NCBI RefSeq assembly: GCF_000342005.1 | Contig: NZ_AOHO01000045.1 | Span: 296,770 to 360,769 of the forward strand | Source: Amycolatopsis decaplanina DSM 44594 | Lineage (GTDB): Bacteria; Actinomycetota; Actinomycetes; Mycobacteriales; Pseudonocardiaceae | Length of the DNA: 64,000 bases | Direction: 5' to 3' | Shown here: positions 8,321 through 17,156 of the stretch, in pieces | Layout: every line of letters begins with the position of its first letter | Numbering within the stretch: the first letter of the stretch is position 1 | Notes under the pieces: generated by a model | The model's input: the letters and a program-made list of their open reading frames with translations, nothing else | What the model was told of the DNA's origin: nothing | Databases searched by the model: none | Made by a program: the position numbers and the translations under genes

Positions 8321-9445
8321 TCAGGCGGTGACGAGTGACAGGCCGTAGGTCTGCAGGATCTCGTTCACCGGCTGGAACCAGGTCTCGCCGCCGGAACCAC
8401 AGTTGCCCCAGCCACCGGAGGTGACTCCCTGCGCCTGGTCGCCGGTGATGAAGGAGCCGCCGGAGTCGCCGGGTTCCGCGCAGACGTTGGTGCGGGTCAT
8501 CTGGTGGACCGCGCCCTGCGAGTAGTTGACCGTCTCGTTGTGCCCCAGCACGGTGCCGCAGTGCCAGTGCGTCGTCGAACCGGACCGGCACACCGAGGTG
8601 CCGACCGGCGCGACCCACGAGCCGCGGACGAGCGCGTCGCTCACGGTGCCCCAGCCGAGGACGACCGGCGCGGTCCACCAGCCGTTGCCGATCCGGATGA
8701 ACGCGTAGTCGTTGCCGGGGAAGGAAGAACCGGCGAAGCTGCCCATCGCCGAGCCGTCCCAGCCGACGACCGAGCTGCCGGTGCCGCCGCAGTGGCCGGC
8801 GCTGACGAATCCACCGTGGACGGAGAACCCGATCGAGCAGCGGGTGTTCCCGTTGATGTAATACGGGTCGCCGCCGACGGTGCCCGCCGCGAACGGTTCG
8901 GCCTTGGGTGCGGAGACCACTGTGACCGGGCCGGATTTCCTTGCCCGGGCAAGGAAGTCGTCGACGTCGGAACCGTGCGCGCCCGGTCGCACCGCGACCA
9001 CGACGCTGCCGCTGCGCGGATCGGCGCGCCAGCCGCTGACGGCGGCGGGGGCGGGCCGGGTCTTGGCCGACAAGTCGATTTCGGCCTTGGCCGCGTCGAG
9101 CTCGGCCGCGCTGACCGCGACCGCGGTGGGTTCGGCGCCGGCCCGCCGGACGGCGGAGGCCGCCGCGGGATCGGTCACCCCTACGACGAGTTCGCCGCGC
9201 GCCGGATCGAACCAGGCGCCGCCGAACGCCGCACCGGCGGCCTGCCGGGCGGCGGGCAGCACACGCGAGGCGGTCATTTCCTGGGTGAGCCGGGCCGAGG
9301 CCTGCGCGGCGGTGAGCCCCAGGTCCCGCTGCATGGCGGCGATCAGACCGGGTGAAGCCTGCGCGACCGGGGCGAGGGCGGCGGAAGTGAGACTCGCGGT
9401 CAGGACGGCGGCGCCGCCGAGTGCCAGGGCGATTCTTCGACGCAT
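8321..9445 (-). CDS. Secreted S1-family serine protease with alpha-lytic-type prodomain
   Basis: The start is ATG at 9445, preceded by GGAGGAG 6 bases upstream. The 374-residue preproprotein has a Sec signal ending near Ala30 (AQA), a prodomain to about residue 185 that includes the alpha-lytic pro-peptide pattern (SGWRADPRSGSVVVAVRPGA), and a streptogrisin-type catalytic domain. The triad is His218 in SAGHCG, Asp246 in GNDYAF and Ser328 in GDSGGS; six cysteines fit three disulfides. It should be an extracellular protease that matures autocatalytically. The upstream 240-base gap separates it from the divergent FAAL operon. Confidence 0.92.
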   Translation of the reverse strand: MRRRIALALGGAAVLTASLTSAALAPVAQASPGLIAAMQRDLGLTAAQASARLTQEMTASRVLPAARQAAGAAFGGAWFDPARGELVVGVTDPAAASAVRRAGAEPTAVAVSAAELDAAKAEIDLSAKTRPAPAAVSGWRADPRSGSVVVAVRPGAHGSDVDDFLARARKSGPVTVVSAPKAEPFAAGTVGGDPYYINGNTRCSIGFSVHGGFVSAGHCGGTGSSVVGWDGSAMGSFAGSSFPGNDYAFIRIGNGWWTAPVVLGWGTVSDALVRGSWVAPVGTSVCRSGSTTHWHCGTVLGHNETVNYSQGAVHQMTRTNVCAEPGDSGGSFITGDQAQGVTSGGWGNCGSGGETWFQPVNEILQTYGLSLVTA

Positions 9446-9684
9446 GGTTACTCCTCCAAGGCCGGGGGAAAGAAACACACTGCCCGCCGAGTGTGCGGCC
9501 GAGGTCTGGGAAAGGGCGAGGAATGTCCGGTCTTCTGTCCGGAATTCACAAGAGCGAACGCCGTCGGATCGAACGGTTCCGATCACCTCGGAGCCGCGCC
9601 CGCCATCGTCTACTTAGGACAATCAGGTGCTCGGGTCTCGGGCCCTCCGAGCGCCCTCGCGGCGGTTCCAGTACGTTGCCGGAT

Positions 9685-11334
9685 ATGACCGCGTCGCCGG
9701 AGGATGTGCCGGAGCAGGTGCTGCGCACCTCGATCGTCGAGCGGTTGTTCGCCCGCGAGGCGGACCCGCGCCCGCTGTTCACGCATCAAGACCACAGTGC
9801 CGGCGTGGACAACACGGTCACCTGGACGGAATTCGTCTCCCGGGTGCGTGTGGTCGCGGGGGCACTGCGCCTGGTCACACGGCCGGGTGATCGCGCCGCT
9901 GTGCTCACCGGCCAGGACCTGAATTACCCCTTGGCGTTCTTCGGGGCACTCGCCGCCGGCCTGGTGGCCGTGCCGTTGATGGCACCGGGCAGTCCGTCTC
10001 AGCGCGGCAGGCTCGCCGGTGTGCTGGCGGACTGCGGCGCACGGGTTTGGCTGACCTCTTCGTCCGCCGCCGCGAAGGTGTGCGAAGCCGGCACGCCGGA
10101 CCACCTGATCGTGGTCGACGAACTCTCCGGGCCGGGTGCCGATCCGCTCCCCGTCGCGCCGGAAAGCCCCGCGTATCTGCAGTACACGTCCGGGTCGACA
10201 CGAGAGCCCGCCGGTGCCGTCATCCCGCATAGGGCGGTCGCCGCCGCCTGCTGGCAGGCGAGCCGGGCCTACGCCGTCGACGAGGGCACGACCTGTGCCG
10301 GCTGGATCCCGTTCTTCCACGACATGGGCCTGATCCAGCTTCTGTGCCTGCCGGTCCACGCGGGGGCACGATCGGTGTTCATGTCGCCCGCCGAGTTCGT
10401 GCACCGTCCCGCGAGATGGCTGCGTCAGCTCGCCGATCACCCGGCCGTGTTCACCGCCGCGCCGAACTTCGCGTTCGACCTGGCCGTCGAAGCCGCCGAA
10501 GAGGCGGGGGACGAACTCGATCTTTCCGATGTCCGGATCGCGCTCAACGGCGCCGAGCCGGTTCGGGCGCGCACGGTCGAGCGTTTCCTGGAGGCCTTCG
10601 GCCCGCGCGGATTCCGGGCCGAAGCCCACCGCCCGTCCTACGGCCTGGCCGAGGCCACCGTGTACGTCGCGAGCGCGGGCGCCGAGGGACCGCGAGGGGC
10701 GGTGTTCGACAGGGAGGCCCTCGCGCAGGGCCGGGCGATCGAGGTGCCGGACGGCCAGGAACTCGTCTCTGTCGGCCGTCCGCTCGGACAGCGGGTCCGG
10801 ATCGTCCGCGACGGGGTGGCGCAGCCCGACGGCCTGGCCGGGGAGATCTGGATCCACGGGCCGAACGTCGCGGCGGGGTACTGGGGCCGCGGCGACGCCA
10901 CGGCGTTCGGGGGCGAACTCGACGGCGTCGGCGGCTGGCTGCGCACCGGTGACCTCGGTGTGTTCCACCGCGGCGACCTCTACATCACCGGGAGGCTCAA
11001 GGACCTCATCGTCATCGACGGCCGCAACTTCCACCCGCAGGACATCGAAGCGGTGGCGGGGGAAGCGCATCCGGCGATCCGCCGCGACCGTGTCGCCGCA
11101 TTCGGTGTCACCGACGAAAGGGGAGAAGGGGCCATGCTGGTGGCCGAATGGGAAAAGAACGCCGAAGCTGATGTCAGAGAAGTGACGAGAGTGGTACTGC
11201 GCGCTGTTTCAAGGGAACATGATCTGACGTTGCGATCGGTACGGCTGGTTCCCTCCGGTGAGCTTCCGCGCACTTCCAGTGGCAAGGTCGCGCGAGCCGC
11301 GGCGAAGGCGCGTTATAGTCGGCCCCGTGGGTGA
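9685..11334 (+). CDS. Fatty-acyl-AMP ligase (FAAL)
   Basis: A 549-residue adenylate-forming enzyme. The A3 loop is YTSGST at 167-172, followed by the FAAL-typical WIPFFHDMGLI, an RPSYGLAEATVYV segment, GWLRTGDLGV, and a C-terminal KDLIVIDGRNFHPQDIEA. The last two-residue-spaced lysine motif is PRTSSGKVAR. FAALs activate fatty acids as acyl-AMP and pass them to an acyl carrier protein rather than to CoA. The next gene, overlapping by eight bases, encodes exactly such a carrier. There is no polyketide or peptide synthetase nearby; instead T7SS-like proteins follow. The 9446-9684 gap holds the divergent promoters. Confidence 0.92.
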   Translation: MTASPEDVPEQVLRTSIVERLFAREADPRPLFTHQDHSAGVDNTVTWTEFVSRVRVVAGALRLVTRPGDRAAVLTGQDLNYPLAFFGALAAGLVAVPLMAPGSPSQRGRLAGVLADCGARVWLTSSSAAAKVCEAGTPDHLIVVDELSGPGADPLPVAPESPAYLQYTSGSTREPAGAVIPHRAVAAACWQASRAYAVDEGTTCAGWIPFFHDMGLIQLLCLPVHAGARSVFMSPAEFVHRPARWLRQLADHPAVFTAAPNFAFDLAVEAAEEAGDELDLSDVRIALNGAEPVRARTVERFLEAFGPRGFRAEAHRPSYGLAEATVYVASAGAEGPRGAVFDREALAQGRAIEVPDGQELVSVGRPLGQRVRIVRDGVAQPDGLAGEIWIHGPNVAAGYWGRGDATAFGGELDGVGGWLRTGDLGVFHRGDLYITGRLKDLIVIDGRNFHPQDIEAVAGEAHPAIRRDRVAAFGVTDERGEGAMLVAEWEKNAEADVREVTRVVLRAVSREHDLTLRSVRLVPSGELPRTSSGKVARAAAKARYSRPRG

Positions 11335-11590
11335 TCACCGCGCGGAGGTCGTGAAGGTCGTCAGTGAGACTTTTCGGCTTGATCCCGCCGAAATCGAGTC
11401 CGACGCGCCGCTCGAAGAGCTGGGTATCGACTCCAAGGGACGGATAAAACTCCTGTCGGCGCTGGAGATCTACCACGACGTGAGGATTGATCTGGACCAG
11501 CTGGACCGGTTCACCGACATCGGGTCGGTGGCCGAAGTGCTCGCAGAGGCACTCGGCGGTAAAGCCGACGGATCCGACGAAAGGCGCTGA
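11327..11590 (+). CDS. Acyl carrier protein
   Basis: An 87-residue carrier with the phosphopantetheine site Ser36 in EELGIDSKGRIKLL and the usual four-helix pattern (VVKVVSETFRL, LLSALEIYHDVRI, GSVAEVLAEAL). The residue after the serine is Lys rather than the common Leu. GTG at 11327 gives an eight-base overlap with the FAAL gene, a sign of tight coupling. It is the presumed acyl acceptor for that enzyme. Confidence 0.88.
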   Translation: MGDHRAEVVKVVSETFRLDPAEIESDAPLEELGIDSKGRIKLLSALEIYHDVRIDLDQLDRFTDIGSVAEVLAEALGGKADGSDERR

Positions 11591-11595
11591 AAAGA

Positions 11596-11907
11596 ATGAG
11601 CGGGGGCTTCACCGCGGCGACCGATGCGCTTTCATCGGCGTCGAAGAACATCGGAAAGCTGACGGAGCAGTTGCTCGAAGACAACCCGGATCTGTCGAGC
11701 ACACCGGTGAACGCGGCCGGTTTCGGCCAGGCGCACGGCGACCACGCGAAGAAGTACACCGATGGGGTGGCGGCGTTGTGGGCGTCGGTCCAGGGTTACA
11801 GCAGCACACTCGGCTCGTTCGGCACGAACCTCGCCACCGCGGGCACCGCGTACGGCACCAACGAGGACGAGCAGAAGAACAAGATCACCAAGACGGGGAT
11901 GCGCTAG
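11596..11907 (+). CDS. ESAT-6/EspC-like small T7SS substrate
   Basis: A 103-residue, almost wholly helical protein beginning SGGFTAATDALSSASKNIGK and containing FGQAHGDHAKKYTDGVAALW. The tail has Y86-G-T-N-E90, which fits the YxxxD/E export signal of type VII secretion, placed after a helical hairpin as expected. A Trp is present in LWASV but the strict WXG turn is not. It starts five bases after the ACP stop, and its TAG overlaps the GTG of the next gene, so it is co-translated with both. It probably pairs with the following large protein for export. The secretion machinery itself is not in this window. Confidence 0.75.
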   Translation: MSGGFTAATDALSSASKNIGKLTEQLLEDNPDLSSTPVNAAGFGQAHGDHAKKYTDGVAALWASVQGYSSTLGSFGTNLATAGTAYGTNEDEQKNKITKTGMR

Positions 11908-14900
11908 TGGCCACCAAAACCACCTGGACCGACGTCAAGGCCGTCCTCGACGACCCGGCTGTTCCGGCCGAGCAGAAGACCAAACTCATCGGCTCGTGGA
12001 TGCGGACGCATCCGGCGCCTCCGCCGTGGACGGCGGACCAGGAGCCGGAGGAGATCAAGCAGAAGCGCAAGGAAGCCGAGAAGTACGCGGCGTCCTACAA
12101 CGCCCTTCCGTTCCTGCCTTACGACGACGACGTCGACAAGGTCTACAAGGACGCGAAGGGCGCGGGCGATCAGGCCAGCTTCAACCGCAAGGAAGAAACG
12201 AAGGCCGTCGACGAAGGCAACAAGAAACTCGACGGCACCAAGGAACCCACCGCGGAGGGTGCCGGGACCAAGACGTCGGACGAGATCTTCGACGCCGCCG
12301 CGCCCGCGCTCAAGGTCTTCCAGACCTTCGGCTCGCTGCTGGCGAAGCTCCCGGAAGACTGCCGGGGCAACACCCGTGCGCTCGACTTCGAGAAGGACAT
12401 CAAGAAGCCGTTCGACGAGCAGCGCGGCATCAGCTTCAAGAACTTCGTCGACGACGCCGCCCACTTCAAGACCGGCTCGAAGACCGTCGACAAGGCCATC
12501 CAGGACACCGGTTCCCAGCTGAACACCCTTTACGGGACCTGGACCGGGAAGGCCGCGGACGCCTCGTCGGACAACTACAACGAGAAGATCCTCCCCAAGG
12601 CCAAGAAACTCTCCCAGACACTGAACAACGCGAGCGAAGCGACGCTGCACACCACCGCCACGGTGTTCAAACTGTGCAAGGGCAAGGCCGACACGGTCAT
12701 CGATCTCTACAAGGAGATCGTCGGCAAAGCGGACTTCCCGATGGCGCAGAAGGTCATCGCCATCGCCGCCGGTGAGAAGAGCGGCAAGGAGGACCTCGGC
12801 GCGATCGCGGGCTGGATGGACGTCAACTTCGGCTCCAACCTCGTCCAGCAGTTGAACAACGACGGCTGCTGCGACGACGACGAGTTCAAGAAGGCGGGCC
12901 AGAACCTCGCCAAGCAGTGGATCCAGAAACAGTTCATCCCCGAGATGTGGACCATCATCTACGAGGGCTTCGCCAAGTCCTGCAAGGAAACCAAGGATTT
13001 CGTCGACCAGGCCTACGACGAACTCGACAAGGTGATGGGCAAGGTCAAGAACGAGTTCGAAGGCGCGGGTGACAAGGGCGGCACCGACGGCAAGGGTGGC
13101 GCGGGCGGACCCGGCGGCACGGGCGGCGGCCCCGGCGGCGGTCAGGGCCCGGACTTCACCGGTGGTCAGGGTGGTCCCGGCGGCGGTCCTGGAGGTGGCC
13201 CCGGCGGTGGCCAAGGAACGGGTGGTCCCGGCGGCGGACCTGGCGGTGGACCCGGGGGTGGTCCGGGCAACGGCCCGGACTTCACCGGAGGCACCGGCGG
13301 TGGACCGGGCGGCGGCCCAGAGGGTAGCTCCGGCGGCGGTCCCGGCGGTGGCCAAGGAACCGGTGGTTCCGGTCCGGGCGGCGGCACCGGCCCGGCAGGG
13401 CAGGTCAAGCCCCCGCCGGTCCCGGACGTGAACATTCCCGAGGGCGGATCCGGATCGCCGGGCGGCCCCGGTGGTGGACCGGACGCGAACAAGGACCAGA
13501 CGTCACCTTCGGGCTCGGCCCCGCCGCCGTCGAACGGCGACGAGCAGAAGGCCGCGGCCGAAGAGGCGAAGAAACAAGCCGCGGCGGCGGCCGAGAACGC
13601 CAAGAAGCAGGCTTCGGAGGCGCTGGGCAAGCTGGGCGACGGCCCGACGGGTACCGACCTCGGTGGTTCCGGTGGCTCCGGCCCGGGCGGTTCAGGACCG
13701 GGTGGCGGCACCGGCGGCGGTCCCGGTGGTGGGGGCAACACGGACGCCGCGGCCGAAGCCAAGGCAGCGGCCGAGAAGGCCGGCGAAGAGGCGAAGAAGC
13801 AGGCGTCCAAGGCGCTGAACAAGCTGGGCGACGCCCCCGGCGGCATGGGTGACTCCGACGCCAAGGACTCCGACTCCAAGGGCTCCGACGAGAAGGCCGC
13901 CGAGGAGGCGAAGAAGAAGGCCTCCGAAGCCTTGGACAAGCTCGGCGACGAGCTGCCCGGCGAAGACGGTGACAAGCTGACCGGTGACAAACCCGGTGAA
14001 GACGGCGACAAGGCCGAGGACGGCGAACGCGAGACTCTCAAGGTCAAGCAAGGCGACAAGACCTTCGAGATGACCGAGCCGGACAAAGACGGCGAGATGG
14101 AGATCAAGATCGGGGACGGTTCCGGACCCGCCAAGGACTTCAAGCTCGACTGGACCGGTGACGGTGACGAGTCCAAGCTGGGCTCCACACCCGATTCGGA
14201 CGACGGGAAGCCGGACAAGGACGGTGTCCACCGTCCGGGACCGGACGGCAAGATCCACATCCAGGACGGCGATGTGAAGATCACCGCCGAGCGTCCCGAT
14301 GGTCCGTCCGGGCCGACGGTCGTCACCGTCGACGACGGCACCGGCAAGCCGACCACGTACACCCTCGGGGAGGACAAGCCCTCCACGGACAAGGCGTCGC
14401 ACCCGGCGACTCCCGTCACCGGGACGGTGCAGCCCGAGTCCAAGACGGGGTTCACCCCGCACCACGGTGGCGGCGGAACCGTCCCCGACGGGATCCGTGC
14501 CGGTGACATCAGCGGTGGCGGTTCCGGTGGTGGCGGTGGTTTCGGCGGCGGTGGTGCTTCGGCGCCGTCGATGCCCTTCGAAACCGCGAGCCCCGCGACG
14601 GGCCAGTCGCTGACCGAAGGCGTGCACACCGGCGGGGGTGGGACACATCAGCCGCAACCCGTGGCGTCGGGTGCTCCGTCCGCTCCGATGGGCGGCCCGG
14701 CAGGCCAGTCGTTCGGCGGCGGCGCCATGCCGCCGATGGGCGGCATGGGTGCGGGCGGAGCGGGCGGTCAGGGCGGCGGAGATCAGGAACGGACCAACCG
14801 CGCGTACCGGATCGAGGGCGAGGTGTTCGACCAGATCAACGAACCCACCGGCCGGATCACCGGTTCGTTGCTGGACGATGAGGATCAGTCGGCCACCCGC

Positions 14901-14909
14901 AAGCGGTGA
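11907..14909 (+). CDS. Large WXG-domain, Gly-rich protein, putative T7SS-exported
   Basis: A 1000-residue protein starting at GTG 11907. Residues 1-385 are helical and charged and include a WXG100-like hairpin with W212-T-G214 in LYGTWTGKAAD, plus Y370-D-E-L-D374, which fits the YxxxD export signal. Residues about 386-525 are a GGPGGGPGG-type repeat. Then three copies of an Ala/Lys helix ending in SEALGKLGD, SKALNKLGD and SEALDKLGD start near 542, 614 and 661. After an acidic, Asp/Gly/Lys-rich region with TFEMTEPDKDGEMEIKIGDG, a second Gly-rich tract precedes a conserved tail (YRIEGEVFDQINEPTGRITG). No enzymatic motif is recognisable. It looks like a secreted or surface structural protein. 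Confidence 0.8.
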   Translation: MATKTTWTDVKAVLDDPAVPAEQKTKLIGSWMRTHPAPPPWTADQEPEEIKQKRKEAEKYAASYNALPFLPYDDDVDKVYKDAKGAGDQASFNRKEETKAVDEGNKKLDGTKEPTAEGAGTKTSDEIFDAAAPALKVFQTFGSLLAKLPEDCRGNTRALDFEKDIKKPFDEQRGISFKNFVDDAAHFKTGSKTVDKAIQDTGSQLNTLYGTWTGKAADASSDNYNEKILPKAKKLSQTLNNASEATLHTTATVFKLCKGKADTVIDLYKEIVGKADFPMAQKVIAIAAGEKSGKEDLGAIAGWMDVNFGSNLVQQLNNDGCCDDDEFKKAGQNLAKQWIQKQFIPEMWTIIYEGFAKSCKETKDFVDQAYDELDKVMGKVKNEFEGAGDKGGTDGKGGAGGPGGTGGGPGGGQGPDFTGGQGGPGGGPGGGPGGGQGTGGPGGGPGGGPGGGPGNGPDFTGGTGGGPGGGPEGSSGGGPGGGQGTGGSGPGGGTGPAGQVKPPPVPDVNIPEGGSGSPGGPGGGPDANKDQTSPSGSAPPPSNGDEQKAAAEEAKKQAAAAAENAKKQASEALGKLGDGPTGTDLGGSGGSGPGGSGPGGGTGGGPGGGGNTDAAAEAKAAAEKAGEEAKKQASKALNKLGDAPGGMGDSDAKDSDSKGSDEKAAEEAKKKASEALDKLGDELPGEDGDKLTGDKPGEDGDKAEDGERETLKVKQGDKTFEMTEPDKDGEMEIKIGDGSGPAKDFKLDWTGDGDESKLGSTPDSDDGKPDKDGVHRPGPDGKIHIQDGDVKITAERPDGPSGPTVVTVDDGTGKPTTYTLGEDKPSTDKASHPATPVTGTVQPESKTGFTPHHGGGGTVPDGIRAGDISGGGSGGGGGFGGGGASAPSMPFETASPATGQSLTEGVHTGGGGTHQPQPVASGAPSAPMGGPAGQSFGGGAMPPMGGMGAGGAGGQGGGDQERTNRAYRIEGEVFDQINEPTGRITGSLLDDEDQSATRKR
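13075..13480 (+). repeat. Low-complexity GGPGGG-coding repeat
   Basis: Within the 1000-residue protein, about 400 bases of tandem degenerate units encode GGPGGGPGGGQG-like peptides. The phrases GPDFTGG and GGGQGTGG recur at intervals, so the unit is larger than a single tripeptide. The opposite strand is open and Pro-rich here but has no plausible start. Confidence 0.8.
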
Positions 14910-14929
14910 GCCGGGGCAGGGGAGAACAG

Positions 14930-15340
14930 ATGAGCGCCGATGACACCGCCGCCATGAAGGCGACCCTGGACGGTCTCGTCCGCGAGCAGGCGGAGCGCCG
15001 GGTACTGCGGGATCAGCGCGCCGACGAGATCAAGGCCAGCTCGCAGGAGTTCATGACCAAGCAGGTCCAGACCGCCCAGCGTTATGTCGAGCACCGGCGG
15101 GAACTGGGGCAGCGCAAGACGAAGTCCGGTTGGAGCACCGATCGGTCGCACGCGCAGCCGGGGAACGCGTCGGCGTTCGACGAGGCCCCGGCCTTCGACG
15201 ACGCGGGTGCGGCGGCTCCGTTCGCTTCGGAGCCGCCCGCCCGCACGGGGCGGGACACCCCTCGGCGTGCTCCCCGCGCTCGCCCGGCACCGGCGGACGA
15301 CGAGGACGACGCCTTCCTCAACAACCGTTGGCGCGACTGA
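14930..15340 (+). CDS. Small charged protein, last gene of the FAAL/T7SS-like operon
   Basis: The start chosen is ATG at 14930 because CAGGGGAG lies just upstream; an in-frame start inside the previous gene's stop (14906) is the alternative. The 136-residue protein has an N-terminal coiled-coil-like helix rich in Arg, Gln and Glu (MKATLDGLVREQAERRVLRD, KQVQTAQRYVEHRRELGQRK). An Ala/Pro-rich low-complexity tail ends in DDEDDAFLNNRWRD. There is no signal peptide. A chaperone or adaptor for the preceding secreted protein is possible, but no family is recognised. Confidence 0.7.
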   Translation: MSADDTAAMKATLDGLVREQAERRVLRDQRADEIKASSQEFMTKQVQTAQRYVEHRRELGQRKTKSGWSTDRSHAQPGNASAFDEAPAFDDAGAAAPFASEPPARTGRDTPRRAPRARPAPADDEDDAFLNNRWRD

Positions 15341-15464
15341 CCCAGGCGACGAGTCCGAGCACCAGGGGCGGCAGGAAGCCGGTGCCGAACGAAGCCGCCG
15401 GCACGTCGCGCGGTCCCGGCTCGCCGATCACCTCGGCGACCGAGCCGGAGCGCCCGGACAGCAC
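15318..15464 (-). other. Possible 48-codon ORF or gene remnant
   Basis: From GTG at 15464 the minus strand reads SGRSGSVAEVIGEPGPRDVP and then a hydrophobic GFLPPLVLGLVAWVSR with GC-rich third positions, ending inside the convergent gene at 15318. It sits just past the ABC permease stop at 15484. It may be the leftover tail of a membrane protein or an artefact. There is no visible ribosome-binding site. Confidence 0.25.
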
Positions 15465-15483
15465 GTGAATGGGTCCGGCCGAT

Positions 15484-16248
15484 TCAGGCGTCTCGCCTGC
15501 CGATGGCGGCCAGTCCGGCGTAGGTCGCCGCTGTCGCCCACACGGCCATCGCGACGAGTGCGCCGAGCGGGGACAGGTGGGTTTCGGTCGCCGCGCCGCT
15601 GAGCTGACCTGCCAGCTCCGAGGGCAGGACCGCGGCGATCCGGCCGTTCCAGGGCGCGGGCAGCAGCATCTGCGGCGCCATCGGGAGGGCGAAGAGCAGG
15701 ACCGCCATGGTGACCAGCGTTCCGGCGGTGGATTTGATCATCGTGGCGAGGCCGAGCGCGATCAGGGCGATCACCGTCATGAGCAGGCCCTCGGCCAAGA
15801 CCACCGGGAGGCCGGTTCCGACGGTGGTCAGTGACCCGATCGGCCGGTCGCCGATCACCAGCCTGCTCACGAAGAAGGTCGCCACGGCGACCACTTCGCC
15901 CGCGATCAGGCTGATCGCGGCGACGACCGCGACTTTGGCCAGCAGGAGTTTCCGCCGCACGGGGACCGCGACCAGGCTGGTGCGGATCATCCCGGTGGAG
16001 TACTCGGACGTCGCGGTGAGGATGCCGAAAGTCATCAGGCACAGCTGTACGACGGTGAGGACGGAGGTTCCGTCACCGAGGCCGCCGAAATGGGAGCGTT
16101 CGTCCGGGGTGGCCGCGTCCCAGGCGCCGGCGGAGATCAGGGCCATCAGGCCGCCGACGAGGACGGCCGCCGCGGAGAAGGCGAGCAGGGTGCGAGTCGA
16201 GCGGACCGACCTCGCCTTGATGGTTTCCGAAGCGATGACGTCGATCAT
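15484..16248 (-). CDS. ABC-2 type transporter permease
   Basis: A 254-residue membrane protein with six predicted spans, including LLAFSAAAVLVGGLMALISAG, ISLIAGEVVAVATFFVS and MAVLLFALPMAPQMLL. The cytoplasmic EYSTGMIRTSLVAVPVRRK segment is the signature of ABC-2 exporter permeases of the bacitracin/lantibiotic immunity type. Its start overlaps the stop of the ATPase gene by four bases, giving a one-ATPase, one-permease exporter. Confidence 0.88.
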   Translation of the reverse strand: MIDVIASETIKARSVRSTRTLLAFSAAAVLVGGLMALISAGAWDAATPDERSHFGGLGDGTSVLTVVQLCLMTFGILTATSEYSTGMIRTSLVAVPVRRKLLLAKVAVVAAISLIAGEVVAVATFFVSRLVIGDRPIGSLTTVGTGLPVVLAEGLLMTVIALIALGLATMIKSTAGTLVTMAVLLFALPMAPQMLLPAPWNGRIAAVLPSELAGQLSGAATETHLSPLGALVAMAVWATAATYAGLAAIGRRDA

Positions 16249-17156
16249 GAGTTCGCCCTTTCCGCGCGGTATTCGGTGCTGTCGTCGGTGAGCTTGAGGT
16301 AGGCGTCTTCGAGGGAGTCGCTGCGTGGGGTGAGCTCGTGCACGGCGATGCGGTGCCGCGCGGCGATGTCACCGATGGCCGCGGCATCGAGGCCTTGTGC
16401 GGTGAGGCTTCCGTCGGGCCTGCGGGTGACCGTGGCGCCGGCCGACCGCAGCAGGCGGATCAGTTCGGCGTCGTTCGGCGTGCGGACCAGTACGTCGCGC
16501 TGGAACCGTTCGGCGAGTTCGAGGATCGTGGCCTCCGCGATCAGCTTGCCCCGCCCGATGACCACGATGTGGTCGGCGGTGAGTTCCATTTCGCTCATGA
16601 GGTGGCTGGAGACGAGGACGGTCCTGCCTTCGGCCGCCAGCGTGCGCATGAGGTCGCGGATCCAGCGGATGCCTTCGGGGTCGAGGCCGTTGACCGGTTC
16701 GTCGAACAGGAGGATCCCGGGATCACCGAGCAGGGCGGTGGCGATCCCGAGCCGTTGTTTCATGCCGAGGGAGAAGCCGCCGATCCGTTTGCCCGCCACG
16801 GTGGTGAGGCCGACCCGGTCCAGCACCGCGCGCACACGAGTCTTGCCGATACCGTTGCTGCGGGCCAGGCAGTACAGGTGGTTGAAGGCGCTGCGCCCGC
16901 CGTGGACGGCGGACGCGTCGAGTAGCGCGCCCACCTGGTGCAGCGGTCGATCGATGCCGGCGTAGTGCTGTCCGTTGATCAGCGCGTCGCCGGAGGTCGG
17001 GGTGTCCAGGCCGAGGACGGCACGCATCGTGGTGGACTTGCCCGCCCCGTTGGGGCCGAGGAAACCGGTCACGTACCCGGGTTCGACCCGGAAGGACAGG
17101 TGGTCCACGGCGACCGTCCGGCCGTAGCGCTTGGTCAATTCCCTGAGCTCGATCAT
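16245..17156 (-). CDS. ABC transporter ATP-binding protein
   Basis: A 303-residue ATPase with Walker A GPNGAGKSTT near residue 35, signature FSLGMKQRLGIA, Walker B ILLFDEPVNGLDPEG and the switch His in LVSSHLMSEME. The last 80 residues are the usual C-terminal extension of DrrA/CcmA-type exporters. It is translationally coupled to the permease downstream. Its own ATG overlaps the stop of a short upstream frame ending at 17153. Substrate unknown; self-resistance or lipid export are typical for the class. Confidence 0.92.
   Translation of the reverse strand: MIELRELTKRYGRTVAVDHLSFRVEPGYVTGFLGPNGAGKSTTMRAVLGLDTPTSGDALINGQHYAGIDRPLHQVGALLDASAVHGGRSAFNHLYCLARSNGIGKTRVRAVLDRVGLTTVAGKRIGGFSLGMKQRLGIATALLGDPGILLFDEPVNGLDPEGIRWIRDLMRTLAAEGRTVLVSSHLMSEMELTADHIVVIGRGKLIAEATILELAERFQRDVLVRTPNDAELIRLLRSAGATVTRRPDGSLTAQGLDAAAIGDIAARHRIAVHELTPRSDSLEDAYLKLTDDSTEYRAERANS

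Noticed and set aside
9445..9684. Possible regulatory palindrome around GAACGGTTC between the protease and FAAL genes
   Set aside because: Only four perfect pairs either side of the centre; not above what is expected in GC-rich DNA.
12978..13020. Second YxxxE-like tail in the 1000-residue protein (YRIEGE near the C-terminus)
   Set aside because: Its spacing does not fit YxxxD/E; the signal at residues 370-374 does.
13166..14629. Long Pro/Ser-rich open frame on the minus strand
   Set aside because: It is the antisense of the Gly-rich coding repeat; stop codons are depleted there by composition and there is no ribosome-binding site or recognisable domain.
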